NCBI GenBank assembly: GCA_012520595.1
Contig: JAAYNZ010000115.1
Span: 1 to 34,991 of the forward strand
DNA: 34,991 nucleotides
Origin: Candidatus Epulonipiscium sp.
GTDB taxonomy: Bacteria; Bacillota; Clostridia; Lachnospirales; JAAYNZ01
Direction: 5' to 3'
Made by a program: the position numbers and the translations under genes
Notes under the pieces: model-generated
Told to the model about the DNA's origin: nothing
What the model saw: the letters and a program-made list of their open reading frames with translations, nothing else
Databases searched by the model: none
Shown: positions 1-8,852 of the stretch, one piece after another
How the letters are laid out: every line of letters begins with the position of its first letter
Numbering within the stretch: position 1 is the stretch's first letter

Positions 1-7
1 CTATCAT
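1..7 (-). CDS. Possible start of a leftward gene truncated by the window edge
   Basis: Minus strand reads GGATGAGGGAATC-ATG at 7..5, with a TATAAT-like -10 (plus-strand ATTATA near 54-60) upstream. Only two codons visible. Confidence 0.3.
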
Positions 8-147
8 GATTCCCTCATCCATTTAGTCTTTGTAAATATACCTTTTACTAACATTATTATATCCTTTTTATTTATTTTGTACACATTCTATAATCATATA
101 CTCTGCCGTACAAATCCACTTAAGTAGAAATATTTCTTATAAAAAAC

Positions 148-178
148 AAAGGCAGGAGCCATTACTGCCTCCTGCTTT
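148..178 (-). terminator. Intrinsic terminator-like hairpin, second of a tandem pair downstream of the ZIP gene
   Basis: GCAGGAG(152-158)/CTCCTGC(169-175); on the minus strand followed by CTTTGTTTTTT. Confidence 0.55.
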
Positions 179-181
179 ATA

Positions 182-224
182 TAAAAATTCTGATCCCTTA
201 ACATGAAGGGACAGGATCAGAATT
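182..224 (-). terminator. Intrinsic terminator-like hairpin downstream of the ZIP gene
   Basis: AATTCTGATCC(186-196)/GGATCAGAATT(214-224), 11 bp perfect, with inner CTT/AAG complementarity; minus strand continues into TTTTATAT. Confidence 0.6.
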
Positions 225-293
225 GTTAATAACCTTTATCTATCCTCTCTTACTTTATGATATGCAAAACAGAAAAAAATGATACAAACTCAT

Positions 294-1115
294 CTACGTA
301 AGCAATAAACTAATCGCCATTACAACCATACCTGCAATCACACCATAAATGGATAAATGATGTTCTCCATATTCTCTAGCAGCAGGAAGCAACTCATCTA
401 AAGAAATAAAAACCATAATCCCTGCTACAGAAGCAAATAAAATACCAAAAACCATGTCATTAAAAAAAGGTGCTAATATTAAGGCCCCTATCAAAGCTCC
501 TAAAGGTTCTGATAATCCTGATAAAAAAGAGTACATAAAAGCCTTTTTGCGATCTCCCGTAGCATAATAAATAGGAATAGAAACAGCAATTCCCTCTGGA
601 ATATTATGAATAGCAATAGCAATTGTAATAGCTACACCTAAAGTCGGATCTTTCAACGCAGCTGTAAAAGTAGCTAAACCTTCTGGAAAGTTATGGATAG
701 CAATGGCTAAAGCTGTAAACATTCCCATTCGAAGCAAATGACTATCTTGATTTTTTTGTCCTTGATTTCCTATCTCCTCCAATTCCTCTATTTTTTCCAC
801 CTTCTGCACTTCATGAGGATTGTCCCCCGATGGAATAAATCGATCAATAAGGCCAATCAATAACATACCACTAAAAAAACTAATAACAGTTATCCAAGAA
901 CCTTTCGAAAATCCTAATGCTTCTGTTAAAGCATCTTGCGCTTTGGAAAAAATCTCAATCATAGATACATAAATCATTACTCCAGCAGAAAATCCAAGAG
1001 CAAGAGAAAGGAACTTTGTATTTGTTTTTTTTGTAAAAAAAGCCATGACGCTTCCAATCCCTGTTGAGATTCCTGCAATCACAGTTAAACCAAATGCAAA
1101 CCAAAAATTCTCCAT
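294..1115 (-). CDS. zupT: ZIP family metal (zinc) transporter, ZupT-like
   Basis: ORF with ZIP motifs HNFPEGLATF and HNIPEGIAVSIPIYYATG. ATG at 1115 preceded by AGGAGG is preferred over the TTG at 1124. Confidence 0.9.
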   Translation of the reverse strand: MENFWFAFGLTVIAGISTGIGSVMAFFTKKTNTKFLSLALGFSAGVMIYVSMIEIFSKAQDALTEALGFSKGSWITVISFFSGMLLIGLIDRFIPSGDNPHEVQKVEKIEELEEIGNQGQKNQDSHLLRMGMFTALAIAIHNFPEGLATFTAALKDPTLGVAITIAIAIHNIPEGIAVSIPIYYATGDRKKAFMYSFLSGLSEPLGALIGALILAPFFNDMVFGILFASVAGIMVFISLDELLPAAREYGEHHLSIYGVIAGMVVMAISLLLT

Positions 1116-1145
1116 ATTGTTCAACCTCCTATGTTTAAAAAAGAT

Positions 1146-1174
1146 TTGGATTTATTCTGTTTTTCTTGTATAAT
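1146..1174 (+). promoter_or_regulatory. Sigma-A-like promoter for the MATE gene
   Basis: TTGGAT (1146-1151), 17 nt, TATAAT (1169-1174). Confidence 0.5.
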
Positions 1175-1246
1175 AAGATATTACAATCAAAAGCCGATTG
1201 AACTTCTTCCATTGGAGGAAACCAAAAAAAGAAAGTGAGGAATAGT

Positions 1247-2608
1247 ATGGATCGACAAGAACAATTAAAAAACGAAAAAATAAGTAAGTTGCTTTTTAAA
1301 TTTTCTCTTCCTGCCATTATAGGGATGCTAGTAAATGCTCTTTATAATATCGTAGATCGAATTTTTATTGGACGAGGAGTTGATCCTTTAGCTCTTACAG
1401 GAATCGGGGTAGCCTTTCCCTTTATGACAATTTTAATGGCCTTTAGCATGCTAGTAGGAATTGGATCGACTTCTTTAATCTCCATCCGACTTGGAGAAGA
1501 TAAACAAGAAGAAGCAAATCATATTTTAGGACATGCGTTTATTTTACTTATTGTTGTAACCGTTATTGTAACTACCTTAGCCCTCATTTTTTGTGATCCC
1601 CTTCTTCAACTTTTTGGAGCTAGTGAGGAAACTTTTGTCTATGCCAAGGATTATATCACTATCATTTTATGGGGTGCTTTAGGAAATACCTTAGGTTTTG
1701 GGTTAAATAATATTATTCGTGCTGAAGGAAACCCTAAAGCAGCTATGTTAACCATGTTATTAGGTGCTGTCTTAAATACCATCTTAGATCCTATCTTTAT
1801 CTATGTATTTAAAATGGGAATCAAAGGAGCTGCTTATGCTACTATTATTTCTCAATTGGCAAATACTATTTATGTGTTATGGTATTTTACTAGTTCCCGC
1901 AGCCTACTTAAATTAAAAGCACAGTATATGAAATTATCCAAAAAAATTGTTCTCAATATTTTTTCCATTGGAATGGCTCCCTTTGCTGTTCAATTAGCAG
2001 CTAGTGTTGTTAACACCCTTTTTAATCGTTCTTTAAAAATCTATGGTGGTGACTTAGCTATTGGAGCTATGGGAGTCATTATGAGTGTTTCTATGATTTT
2101 TTTAATGCCCATCTTTGGAATTAATCAAGGAGTGCAACCCATTATTGGCTTTAATTATGGAGCCAAGCAGTATGATCGTGTAAAGCATGCATTAAAACTA
2201 GCCATTATTGCTGCTACCGCTTTTTCTACCCTTGGTTTTTTGGTAGTTCAATTTTTCCCTCAAGTCATTTTAAGAATTTTTACATCGAATGAAGATTTTA
2301 TTGTTATCGGTATTTCAGGCATTCGTATTTTTGAAAGCATGCTTCCAGTTGTTGGTTTTCAAATTATTAGTTCCAATTATTTTCAAGCCATTGGAAGAGC
2401 CAAAACTGCTATACTATTAAGTCTCTCTCGACAAGTTTTTGTTTTAATTCCTATGATTTTAATTTTACCCATCTTTTTTCAATTACCAGGTGTTTGGCTT
2501 GCCACTCCTGTATCTGATGTTATTGCAGCCATCCTTACTGGATACGTTCTTATTCTAAACCTAAAGCATTTAGATGATACTGCAAAAATCCAAACCATTC
2601 TAGAGTAA
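1247..2608 (+). CDS. MATE family efflux transporter
   Basis: ~450 aa multi-TM ORF with MATE pattern (LPAIIGMLVNALYNIVDRIFIGRGVDPLALTGIGVAFP). ATG at 1247 has GTGAGG upstream; the ORF track starts at GTG 1235. Confidence 0.92.
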   Translation: MDRQEQLKNEKISKLLFKFSLPAIIGMLVNALYNIVDRIFIGRGVDPLALTGIGVAFPFMTILMAFSMLVGIGSTSLISIRLGEDKQEEANHILGHAFILLIVVTVIVTTLALIFCDPLLQLFGASEETFVYAKDYITIILWGALGNTLGFGLNNIIRAEGNPKAAMLTMLLGAVLNTILDPIFIYVFKMGIKGAAYATIISQLANTIYVLWYFTSSRSLLKLKAQYMKLSKKIVLNIFSIGMAPFAVQLAASVVNTLFNRSLKIYGGDLAIGAMGVIMSVSMIFLMPIFGINQGVQPIIGFNYGAKQYDRVKHALKLAIIAATAFSTLGFLVVQFFPQVILRIFTSNEDFIVIGISGIRIFESMLPVVGFQIISSNYFQAIGRAKTAILLSLSRQVFVLIPMILILPIFFQLPGVWLATPVSDVIAAILTGYVLILNLKHLDDTAKIQTILE

Positions 2609-2629
2609 AAGATTACTCTAGAATGGTTT
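2592..2629. terminator. Bidirectional intrinsic terminator-like hairpin between convergent genes
   Basis: AAACCATTCTAGAGTAA (2592-2608) / TTACTCTAGAATGGTTT (2613-2629), 17 bp perfect, loop AAGA. The 5' arm contains the MATE stop codon. Confidence 0.75.
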
Positions 2630-2641
2630 ATATTTATTAAA

Positions 2642-3949
2642 TCATTCTGTAATAACGTCATAAATATACGATTTTTGAGAAGGTTTACCTGAGCCGATAC
2701 AAATCGCTTCATCAAAAATAAATAAAGCCTCTTTTAATTGATCTTTTTTGTTAACGTGAAACTCGGCTATAAGCTCTCCTGCCATTACATAGTCTCCTAC
2801 TCTTTTCTTCATAACAATCCCAACTGCAGGATCAACCTCCGACTTCATGGTCCTTCTACCTGCTCCTAATAACATGGAGCTCCTTCCAATTTCTTGTGCT
2901 TTCATGGATTGAATATAACCTGTATCTTTTGCAAATACAGGAATAACATCTTTAGCTTGAGGTAATAAGGACAAGTCTTCCACTACTTTATCATTGCCGC
3001 CTTGGGCATAAATAAGCTCCGCCAATTTTTGCAATCCCTTCCTATTACTAATGTTTTGGGCAAGCTGTGCTTTACCTTCCTCTATATTATTTACATATCC
3101 ACCTACATATAACATGTAACTTCCCAAAACTAAAGATACTTCTTTTATGGGCCCCTCTACTTTTCCACAAAGAACTTGAATAGCCTCTTCTACTTCCAAT
3201 GCATTTCCAATAGCCATACCAAGGGGTTCATTCATATCTGTTACCAGTGCAACCGTCTTTCGTCCAACCCGATTCCCTATATTCACCATCTCTTTGGCTA
3301 GTTGAATGGCCTTATCTGTCGTTTCCATAAAAGCTCCGCTACCTACTTTAACATCTAATACAATTCCTTCTGCCCCTGCTGCAATTTTTTTACTCATAAT
3401 ACTGCTAGCAATCAATGACAATTGCTCTACTGTTCCTGTTACATCTCGTAAAGCATATAGTTTCTTATCAGCTGGAACCATATTTTCTGTTTGTCCAATA
3501 AGGGCTAGTCCCATTTTTTGCACATTTTCAACGGCCTTGTTTATCGATAAAAAAGGATTAAAACCAGGTATGGATTGAAGTTTATCAACGGTTCCACCTG
3601 TAAAGCCTAGTCCCCTTCCTGACATCTTCATAATAGGAACTCCACAAGAAGCTACCAATGGCGCCAAAATAAGAGTCGTGGTATCTCCTACTCCTCCCGT
3701 ACTATGTTTATCCACCTTCACACCTGGAATCATGTCCAAATTCATCCGGTGTCCTGACTCTACCATAGCTATTGTCAAATTAGCCGTTTCTTCTTGATCC
3801 AGGCCTCGAAAATAAATAGCCATTAATAAGGCAGATACTTGATAATCTGGAATATCTCCCTTGGTATACCCTTTGACAAAATATTCAATCTCCTGCTTAG
3901 ACAAATGTTTCCCTTGGCGCTTTTTAATAATCAGATCCACCATGTTCAT
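2642..3949 (-). CDS. pdp: Pyrimidine-nucleoside phosphorylase / thymidine phosphorylase
   Basis: DLIIKKRQGKHLSKQEIEYFVKGY, VDKHSTGGVGDTTTLILAPLVASCGVPIMKMSGRGLGFTGGTVDKL. Start moved to ATG 3949 behind GGAGGG. Confidence 0.93.
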   Translation of the reverse strand: MNMVDLIIKKRQGKHLSKQEIEYFVKGYTKGDIPDYQVSALLMAIYFRGLDQEETANLTIAMVESGHRMNLDMIPGVKVDKHSTGGVGDTTTLILAPLVASCGVPIMKMSGRGLGFTGGTVDKLQSIPGFNPFLSINKAVENVQKMGLALIGQTENMVPADKKLYALRDVTGTVEQLSLIASSIMSKKIAAGAEGIVLDVKVGSGAFMETTDKAIQLAKEMVNIGNRVGRKTVALVTDMNEPLGMAIGNALEVEEAIQVLCGKVEGPIKEVSLVLGSYMLYVGGYVNNIEEGKAQLAQNISNRKGLQKLAELIYAQGGNDKVVEDLSLLPQAKDVIPVFAKDTGYIQSMKAQEIGRSSMLLGAGRRTMKSEVDPAVGIVMKKRVGDYVMAGELIAEFHVNKKDQLKEALFIFDEAICIGSGKPSQKSYIYDVITE

Positions 3950-3989
3950 AATGATCCCTCCTATAATGGTTTTTGTAAAAGTTACATAT

Positions 3990-4361
3990 TCATTTTTCAT
4001 TTACGCCTTTTACCAAGTTAGGATCTCCTGCTTGATCACTTTCTATCTCTAATTCTTTAAAATCTTCTTCACAAAATGTTGTTAATTGATCAACCTGATG
4101 TCGTAACAATTGATTTTCTTCCTCCAATTGGGTTATCGTCTTTACAGCTGTCTTCATTTTAAAGGTTGATTTGATTTGTTTTACCATTCCTAATAATAGA
4201 ACAATACTTCCTCCTAATATAGCAGAAAATAAAATCACCAAAGCCTGCGAAATCCTATATTCAGCAAAAAACACATTAATCTCAACAGGATTGGCATTTT
4301 GAATTGCAAAAAAAGCCACTAAAATAGCAAAGAATAATGATATAATAAAGCGAATAGCCAT
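3990..4361 (-). CDS. LapA family (DUF1049) membrane protein
   Basis: 123 aa with two TM segments and the NANPVEINVFFAEYRISQALVILFSAILGG motif, then a coiled-coil tail. Confidence 0.75.
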   Translation of the reverse strand: MAIRFIISLFFAILVAFFAIQNANPVEINVFFAEYRISQALVILFSAILGGSIVLLLGMVKQIKSTFKMKTAVKTITQLEEENQLLRHQVDQLTTFCEEDFKELEIESDQAGDPNLVKGVNEK

Positions 4362-4392
4362 TCTTCACCCTCCCTAATCCTCTTATTCTTTT

Positions 4393-4422
4393 ACGATACA
4401 GGTAACCAATGCTTTTTGTCAA
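4393..4422 (-). promoter_or_regulatory. Putative promoter for the lapA-like gene
   Basis: Minus strand TTGACA (4422-4417), 18 nt, TATCGT (4398-4393). Confidence 0.4.
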
Positions 4423-4456
4423 GTCTTTTTCTTTTTACATATACTTGTATACATAT

Positions 4457-4492
4457 AAAAAACCATCTTTGTAAAATTACAAAAATGGTTTA
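4457..4492 (-). terminator. Intrinsic terminator of the trx/AI-2E/lemA/TPM cluster
   Basis: AAACCAT-c-TTTGTAA / TTACAAA-a-ATGGTTT stem; minus strand ends in GGTTTTTTAT. Confidence 0.65.
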
Positions 4493-4502
4493 ATTTGATC
4501 AT

Positions 4503-5255
4503 CTAGCCCCGACGACTAGCACCTCCACCACCTGAACGGCCTCCTCCACCTGAAGAGCCTCCTCCGCGGCCACCACCACTGCCTAAAATTCTTAAAATCA
4601 AATAAGTAAAATAACCACCAAAAAAGATAAAATCTAAAATAAATAAAATAACAATAAGAATAGCTATTAGTAAAACAGCCAAAGGATGTCTTGCTATAAA
4701 ACTTTCTAGCCCTGACTCTTTCTGAATGATTGCATAATTTTCATCTGTTATTTTTCTAATAATATCCGTATACGTATTAAAAACTGCCTTTTCTATTCCC
4801 TCTTCTGAACGAACTTTAAAAAAATTTTGTAATAGGAAATCACTTTCTAAGTCTGTTAATTCTCCTTCATGTCCATACCCTACTTCAATTCTAGCTGCCA
4901 TTTCTTGTTCCCCTTGCGCCACTAAAAACAAAATACCTTTATCATTTTTACCAATCTTCCATTTATTAAATAATTCATTGGAATATTCTTCAAAAGACGC
5001 TGGAATTTCTGGCAATGATACAAAAACAACTTGAGTCTCTCCAGTATATTCATACGTATCTTTTCCTAAATAATTGATTTGATCAATGGTCGTTGAAGAT
5101 AATAAATCTGCAAAATCATTAGCATAAAACTCAAAAGTAGGCTGGGGAATCTTGTAGGATTGGCCAAAAACCAAGGTAGGTAGTAAAAAAATACAACAAA
5201 ATAAAAAACTAACAAATTTACATACTCTTTTTTTTGGAAAACACCCTTTTTCCAT
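4503..5255 (-). CDS. TPM domain-containing (YgcG-like) secreted/membrane protein with Gly/Ser-rich tail
   Basis: Signal peptide, TPM-type core (FYANDFADLLSSTTIDQINYLG ... NDKGILFLVAQGEQEMAARIEVGYGHEGELTD), TM, then GGGRGGGSSGGGGRSGGGGASRRG. Confidence 0.85.
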   Translation of the reverse strand: MEKGCFPKKRVCKFVSFLFCCIFLLPTLVFGQSYKIPQPTFEFYANDFADLLSSTTIDQINYLGKDTYEYTGETQVVFVSLPEIPASFEEYSNELFNKWKIGKNDKGILFLVAQGEQEMAARIEVGYGHEGELTDLESDFLLQNFFKVRSEEGIEKAVFNTYTDIIRKITDENYAIIQKESGLESFIARHPLAVLLIAILIVILFILDFIFFGGYFTYLILRILGSGGGRGGGSSGGGGRSGGGGASRRG

Positions 5256-5267
5256 TTGAATTCACTC

Positions 5268-5846
5268 CTAATCAAAGGAAACTTCAGGAGCTTTTTCAGA
5301 CCCAGGATCTGCTTGGATATAAGGAAACTCATCTGTAAATCCTAGCATACCAGCAATCATATTCGTAGGAAATACTTTAATTTTTCTTTTATAACTACGA
5401 GCTGCGTCATTATAATTTTTTCTTGCTACTGCTATTCTGTTTTCTGTTCCTTCCAATTGTACTCGTAACTGCTCAAAAGCTTCATTTTGTTTCAGTTCTG
5501 GATAATTTTCTACAACTGCCAATAGTCTAGAAAGTCCAGAAGATACTTCTTGGTTTGCTGCAATGACTTCTTCTCTCGTCGTAGCACCTGATAATTTAGA
5601 CCGAGCATCAGCTAAAGCTGTAAAAATTTCCTGCTCTCGATTCGCTTGTTCTTTTACAGTAGCTACAATATTAGGAATCAAATCAGCTCTTCGTTGATAT
5701 TGGATTTCAATATCACTCCAGCTTGCTTCTACCGCTTCTCTTTGATCTACTAATCCTCTTTGGGTCGTGATTACAAAAAAAGCAAGTACAACAATAATTG
5801 CTAAAAAAGCAAATATAAATTTATTGCTATTGCTGTTTTTATTCAT
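5268..5846 (-). CDS. lemA: LemA family protein
   Basis: N-terminal TM then VEASWSDIEIQYQRRADLIPNIVATVKEQANREQEIFTALADARSKL. ATG 5846 behind AGGTGAAGAAT. Confidence 0.92.
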   Translation of the reverse strand: MNKNSNSNKFIFAFLAIIVVLAFFVITTQRGLVDQREAVEASWSDIEIQYQRRADLIPNIVATVKEQANREQEIFTALADARSKLSGATTREEVIAANQEVSSGLSRLLAVVENYPELKQNEAFEQLRVQLEGTENRIAVARKNYNDAARSYKRKIKVFPTNMIAGMLGFTDEFPYIQADPGSEKAPEVSFD

Positions 5847-7035
5847 ATTCTTCACCTTTCCTTTCTTTTTCATGAAAAAACTGTGTTTTTTTCATGAAAC
5901 TCCATTGGATTTCATATTTTATGAAAGCAACTAAGGGTATTGCAACCAACATTCCTAGCAATCCAAACAAAGAACCTAAAATAAAAATGGACATAATTAC
6001 AGTAATAGGATGTAATTTTAATTTTTCTCCGACAACTTTAGGGGCAATAACATTGGCTTCTATTTGCTGTAAAATAGTAAGAACAATCAATACATATAAA
6101 GCTTTTATAGGTGTATCTCCCATCAAAGCAACCAAAACAGCTAAGACGGTAGCTATAATAGATCCTATCAAAGGAATCAAGTTAACAATTCCTGATAAAA
6201 TTCCTATTACAATAGCAAATTCAATTTCTATTATCGTTAAAGCCATACTAATAAAGATACTCATCATTAAAGCAATTAAAAGCTGCCCCCGAATATATCG
6301 AGATAAAATTAAATCGATTCCTTGCCATTTCTTTGTCATGCTTTTTATTGATTCTTTAGAGAGCACAAGAGTTAAATATTCCTTTCCTTGAGCTAGTATA
6401 CTATATTTATCCATTAAAAGATAAAAAGCTATGACAAAAGCCATCACTATAGTCAGAAGATAGCTGCCTATCTTCATTATAATGCCCATCATATCTGTCC
6501 CTATTTTTTGTATGACACTTTGAAACATAACCATTATTTTTTCTAATAAGAAATCTCCTTGTGATAAAATTCCAATATGTTTTAATAAACTTTCTGTATC
6601 AAACATCATGAGACTAAAGTTATTGATAAAATCTTCCATCATGGTCTCCATTGTCTTTTGTTGTCCTGCTTTCCTAATACTGTAGGAAATAAACCAACTA
6701 CTTAAAAGAATACCTATAATAAGAGATAAGTAAGTAAAAGCTGTAGCCCATCCACGGTGTTCCTCTTGGGAAGCAAATAGCTTTCTTTGATAAAAACTAA
6801 CAAATGGATCCAATAAATAAGCAATAACGATCCCTAGGAATAAAGGGGATAACATGCTGAAAAAAGTGGAAAATAGAACCATTAAAAATTGAAAAATAAC
6901 AGTGATATGTTGAATAGCAAAAAATAAAATATACAATGTAATAGCTGTTACAATCACTTGCAAAAAAATACGTGTTTCTCTTAAACTCCATTTCCACTTC
7001 TCCATTAATTCATTCATCCTCCTAGAACCTTTCAT
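5839..7035 (-). CDS. AI-2E family transporter (DUF20 / YtvI-PerM-like permease)
   Basis: Multi-TM ORF with FLGIVIAYLLDPFVSFYQRKL and the GIVNLIPLIGSIIATVLAVLVAL motif. Exact start ambiguous (7005-7035). Confidence 0.88.
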   Translation of the reverse strand: MKGSRRMNELMEKWKWSLRETRIFLQVIVTAITLYILFFAIQHITVIFQFLMVLFSTFFSMLSPLFLGIVIAYLLDPFVSFYQRKLFASQEEHRGWATAFTYLSLIIGILLSSWFISYSIRKAGQQKTMETMMEDFINNFSLMMFDTESLLKHIGILSQGDFLLEKIMVMFQSVIQKIGTDMMGIIMKIGSYLLTIVMAFVIAFYLLMDKYSILAQGKEYLTLVLSKESIKSMTKKWQGIDLILSRYIRGQLLIALMMSIFISMALTIIEIEFAIVIGILSGIVNLIPLIGSIIATVLAVLVALMGDTPIKALYVLIVLTILQQIEANVIAPKVVGEKLKLHPITVIMSIFILGSLFGLLGMLVAIPLVAFIKYEIQWSFMKKTQFFHEKERKGEEYE

Positions 7036-7041
7036 ACAATG

Positions 7042-7359
7042 TTATATATATTTCTGTATGTATTGTTCCACTTCTTCTAGGCGAATAAACCTTGATTGAC
7101 GAAAAATCTCTTTTTCCCCCCAAAATAATAGTAACGTCGGGGCACTAAAAACCATAAATTCCCCTTGAGCCCTTGGTATTTTTTCAATATCAATATGTGC
7201 TGCAAAAATCTGAGGATATAAGGAGGCCAATTGTTGTACTTTAGGTAGTAAAGCATGACAAACTGGACATGTTTTTGAAGTAAAATAAAATAAAGATACC
7301 TTGTTCTCTTGTACTTTTAACTCGTTTTCCAATTCTTCCCATATCCGTATAACTTCCAC
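7042..7359 (-). CDS. Thioredoxin family protein
   Basis: SKTCPVCHALLPKVQQLASLYP (CPVC active site). GTG 7359 (VEVIRIW) behind AAAGGAGGGGGAGT is preferred over ATG 7383. Confidence 0.82.
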   Translation of the reverse strand: MEVIRIWEELENELKVQENKVSLFYFTSKTCPVCHALLPKVQQLASLYPQIFAAHIDIEKIPRAQGEFMVFSAPTLLLFWGEKEIFRQSRFIRLEEVEQYIQKYI

Positions 7360-7431
7360 ACTCCCCCTCCTTTCTGTAGTCATTTATTTTCTCTATATTC
7401 TTGCCTGTTCTACTTACTACTACTTACGTTT

Positions 7432-7878
7432 TTATTGTGATTTTGTCTGTTGTAAAATAAACTGTCTCGCTAAAAAATCACATCTTTCATTCTCCACATT
7501 ATCTGCATGGCCTTTCACCCAAACAAAACGAACCGCATGAAAATCTAACAAGGGCAAAAGTCTTTCCCATAAATCAACATTTAAAGCTTTCTCTTTTTTA
7601 TTTCTCATCCAACTATTCTTTTTCCACTTAAACACCCAGCCTTTTTCAATTGCATCTACAACATATTTAGAATCACTATATAAAGTCACCTGACAAGGCT
7701 CTTTTAATGCTTCTAATGCTTTAATCACTGCTAATAATTCCATTCGATTATTGGTGGTTTCCACCTCGCCTCCAAATAATTCCTTTCTAAATTCATGATA
7801 TAAAAGAACAATGCCATATCCTCCCGGACCTGGATTCCCAGAACAAGCACCGTCTGTATATATTGTTACATGCTTCAT
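7432..7878 (-). CDS. rnhA: Ribonuclease HI
   Basis: [64 protein letters not shown]; catalytic D/E/D/D retained. Confidence 0.95.
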   Translation of the reverse strand: MKHVTIYTDGACSGNPGPGGYGIVLLYHEFRKELFGGEVETTNNRMELLAVIKALEALKEPCQVTLYSDSKYVVDAIEKGWVFKWKKNSWMRNKKEKALNVDLWERLLPLLDFHAVRFVWVKGHADNVENERCDFLARQFILQQTKSQ

Positions 7879-8057
7879 TTTTTCACCTCTTTTATTGTAT
7901 ACTATAATACCCCTTTATTTCCCTGTTTCAATATTTATAACGATACACGCCCATAGTTAAAACTATGCCAATTGCTAAGCAAGTGCATATATTCAGCGAA
8001 TGCGTACTTTTGTCTCCCTATTACTTTCTGCTTTTTATTAAGAGCAAAGGTGTTGTA

Positions 8058-8600
8058 CTATAATGTACATTCTTTAATAATCTGTCCTTCAAAATCTTTA
8101 ACAATAAACGTTTTGTTTTCTAAAATTCCATAGGTATGTGGGTTTCCTTCCTTTGGCAAACTAATGGATCCTGGATTTAAAAAAGTCTTTTCTTCTACCT
8201 TTTTCCCATCTAATATATGAGTGTGTCCCTGTATAAATACATCCCCTTTACAAAGCCATTGAACTTTTTCTATTTCATATAAATGTCCATGGGTAGCAAA
8301 AATCCGAATATCTTCATGAAAAATTACTGTGTAATCAGATAACATAGGAAATTCCAACATCATTTGATCCACTTCCGAATCACAATTTCCTCGTACAGCA
8401 ATGATTTTATGTTTATACTGATTAAGGCTCTGTGCTACTTTAGGTGGATCATAGGCCTCTGGTAAAGGATTTCTAGGGCCATGATAAAGCACATCCCCTA
8501 ACAAAACAATAATTTCTGCTTTTTCTTCTTCAAATTTTTTTAAAGCCCTATTCACCCAAGTGCTGGATCCATGTAAATCAGATATAAAAAATAATTTCAT
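8058..8600 (-). CDS. yfcE: YfcE-type metallophosphodiesterase
   Basis: FFISDLHGSSTWVNRAL, VLLGDVLYHGPRN, AVRGNCDSEVDQ, TVIFHEDIRIFATHGHLY, FIQGHTHILDGKK, LNPGSISLPKEGN. Confidence 0.92.
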   Translation of the reverse strand: MKLFFISDLHGSSTWVNRALKKFEEEKAEIIVLLGDVLYHGPRNPLPEAYDPPKVAQSLNQYKHKIIAVRGNCDSEVDQMMLEFPMLSDYTVIFHEDIRIFATHGHLYEIEKVQWLCKGDVFIQGHTHILDGKKVEEKTFLNPGSISLPKEGNPHTYGILENKTFIVKDFEGQIIKECTL

Positions 8601-8611
8601 AAAAAACCTCC

Positions 8612-8806
8612 TTATTCTCCTATAAATTGATTATGAAGAGGATCATAAGAATAGCCAACTTGCTCAAGCCGATTCTCTATTTCTTTTTGTGATAGCCCCA
8701 TATCTTCACAAAGCATTTCTAAGGTATCAAACTGATTTCTCAATTTCGTATTGACCCAACTTAAAGTAATATATGGATCCATTGTAAGTAATTTTTCTGC
8801 TTCCAC
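8612..8806 (-). CDS. DUF4250 domain-containing small protein
   Basis: 64 aa: DPYITLSWVNTKLRNQFDTLEMLCEDMGLSQKEIENRLEQVGYSYDPLHNQF. Adjacent upstream of the phosphodiesterase. Confidence 0.75.
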   Translation of the reverse strand: MEAEKLLTMDPYITLSWVNTKLRNQFDTLEMLCEDMGLSQKEIENRLEQVGYSYDPLHNQFIGE

Positions 8807-8852
8807 TTTGTTTTCCCCCTTTTAAATGTAATATCAATTTATTAATTCTTTT

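Noticed and set aside
4534-4585. CRISPR-like or tandem repeat
   Set aside because: It is the Gly/Ser-rich C-terminus of the TPM protein (low-complexity coding). No spaced direct repeats were found anywhere in the window.
5066-5332. 88-aa minus ORF overlapping TPM and LemA genes
   Set aside because: Out-of-frame overlap with two confidently assigned CDSs.
5894-6391. 165-aa plus-strand ORF
   Set aside because: Antisense shadow of the AI-2E family permease; Lys/Ile/Thr-rich composition with no domain pattern.
7879-8057. Known riboswitch class (THF, preQ1, c-di-GMP) in the yfcE-rnhA gap
   Set aside because: None of the core motifs I know for these classes could be matched; only small palindromes are visible.
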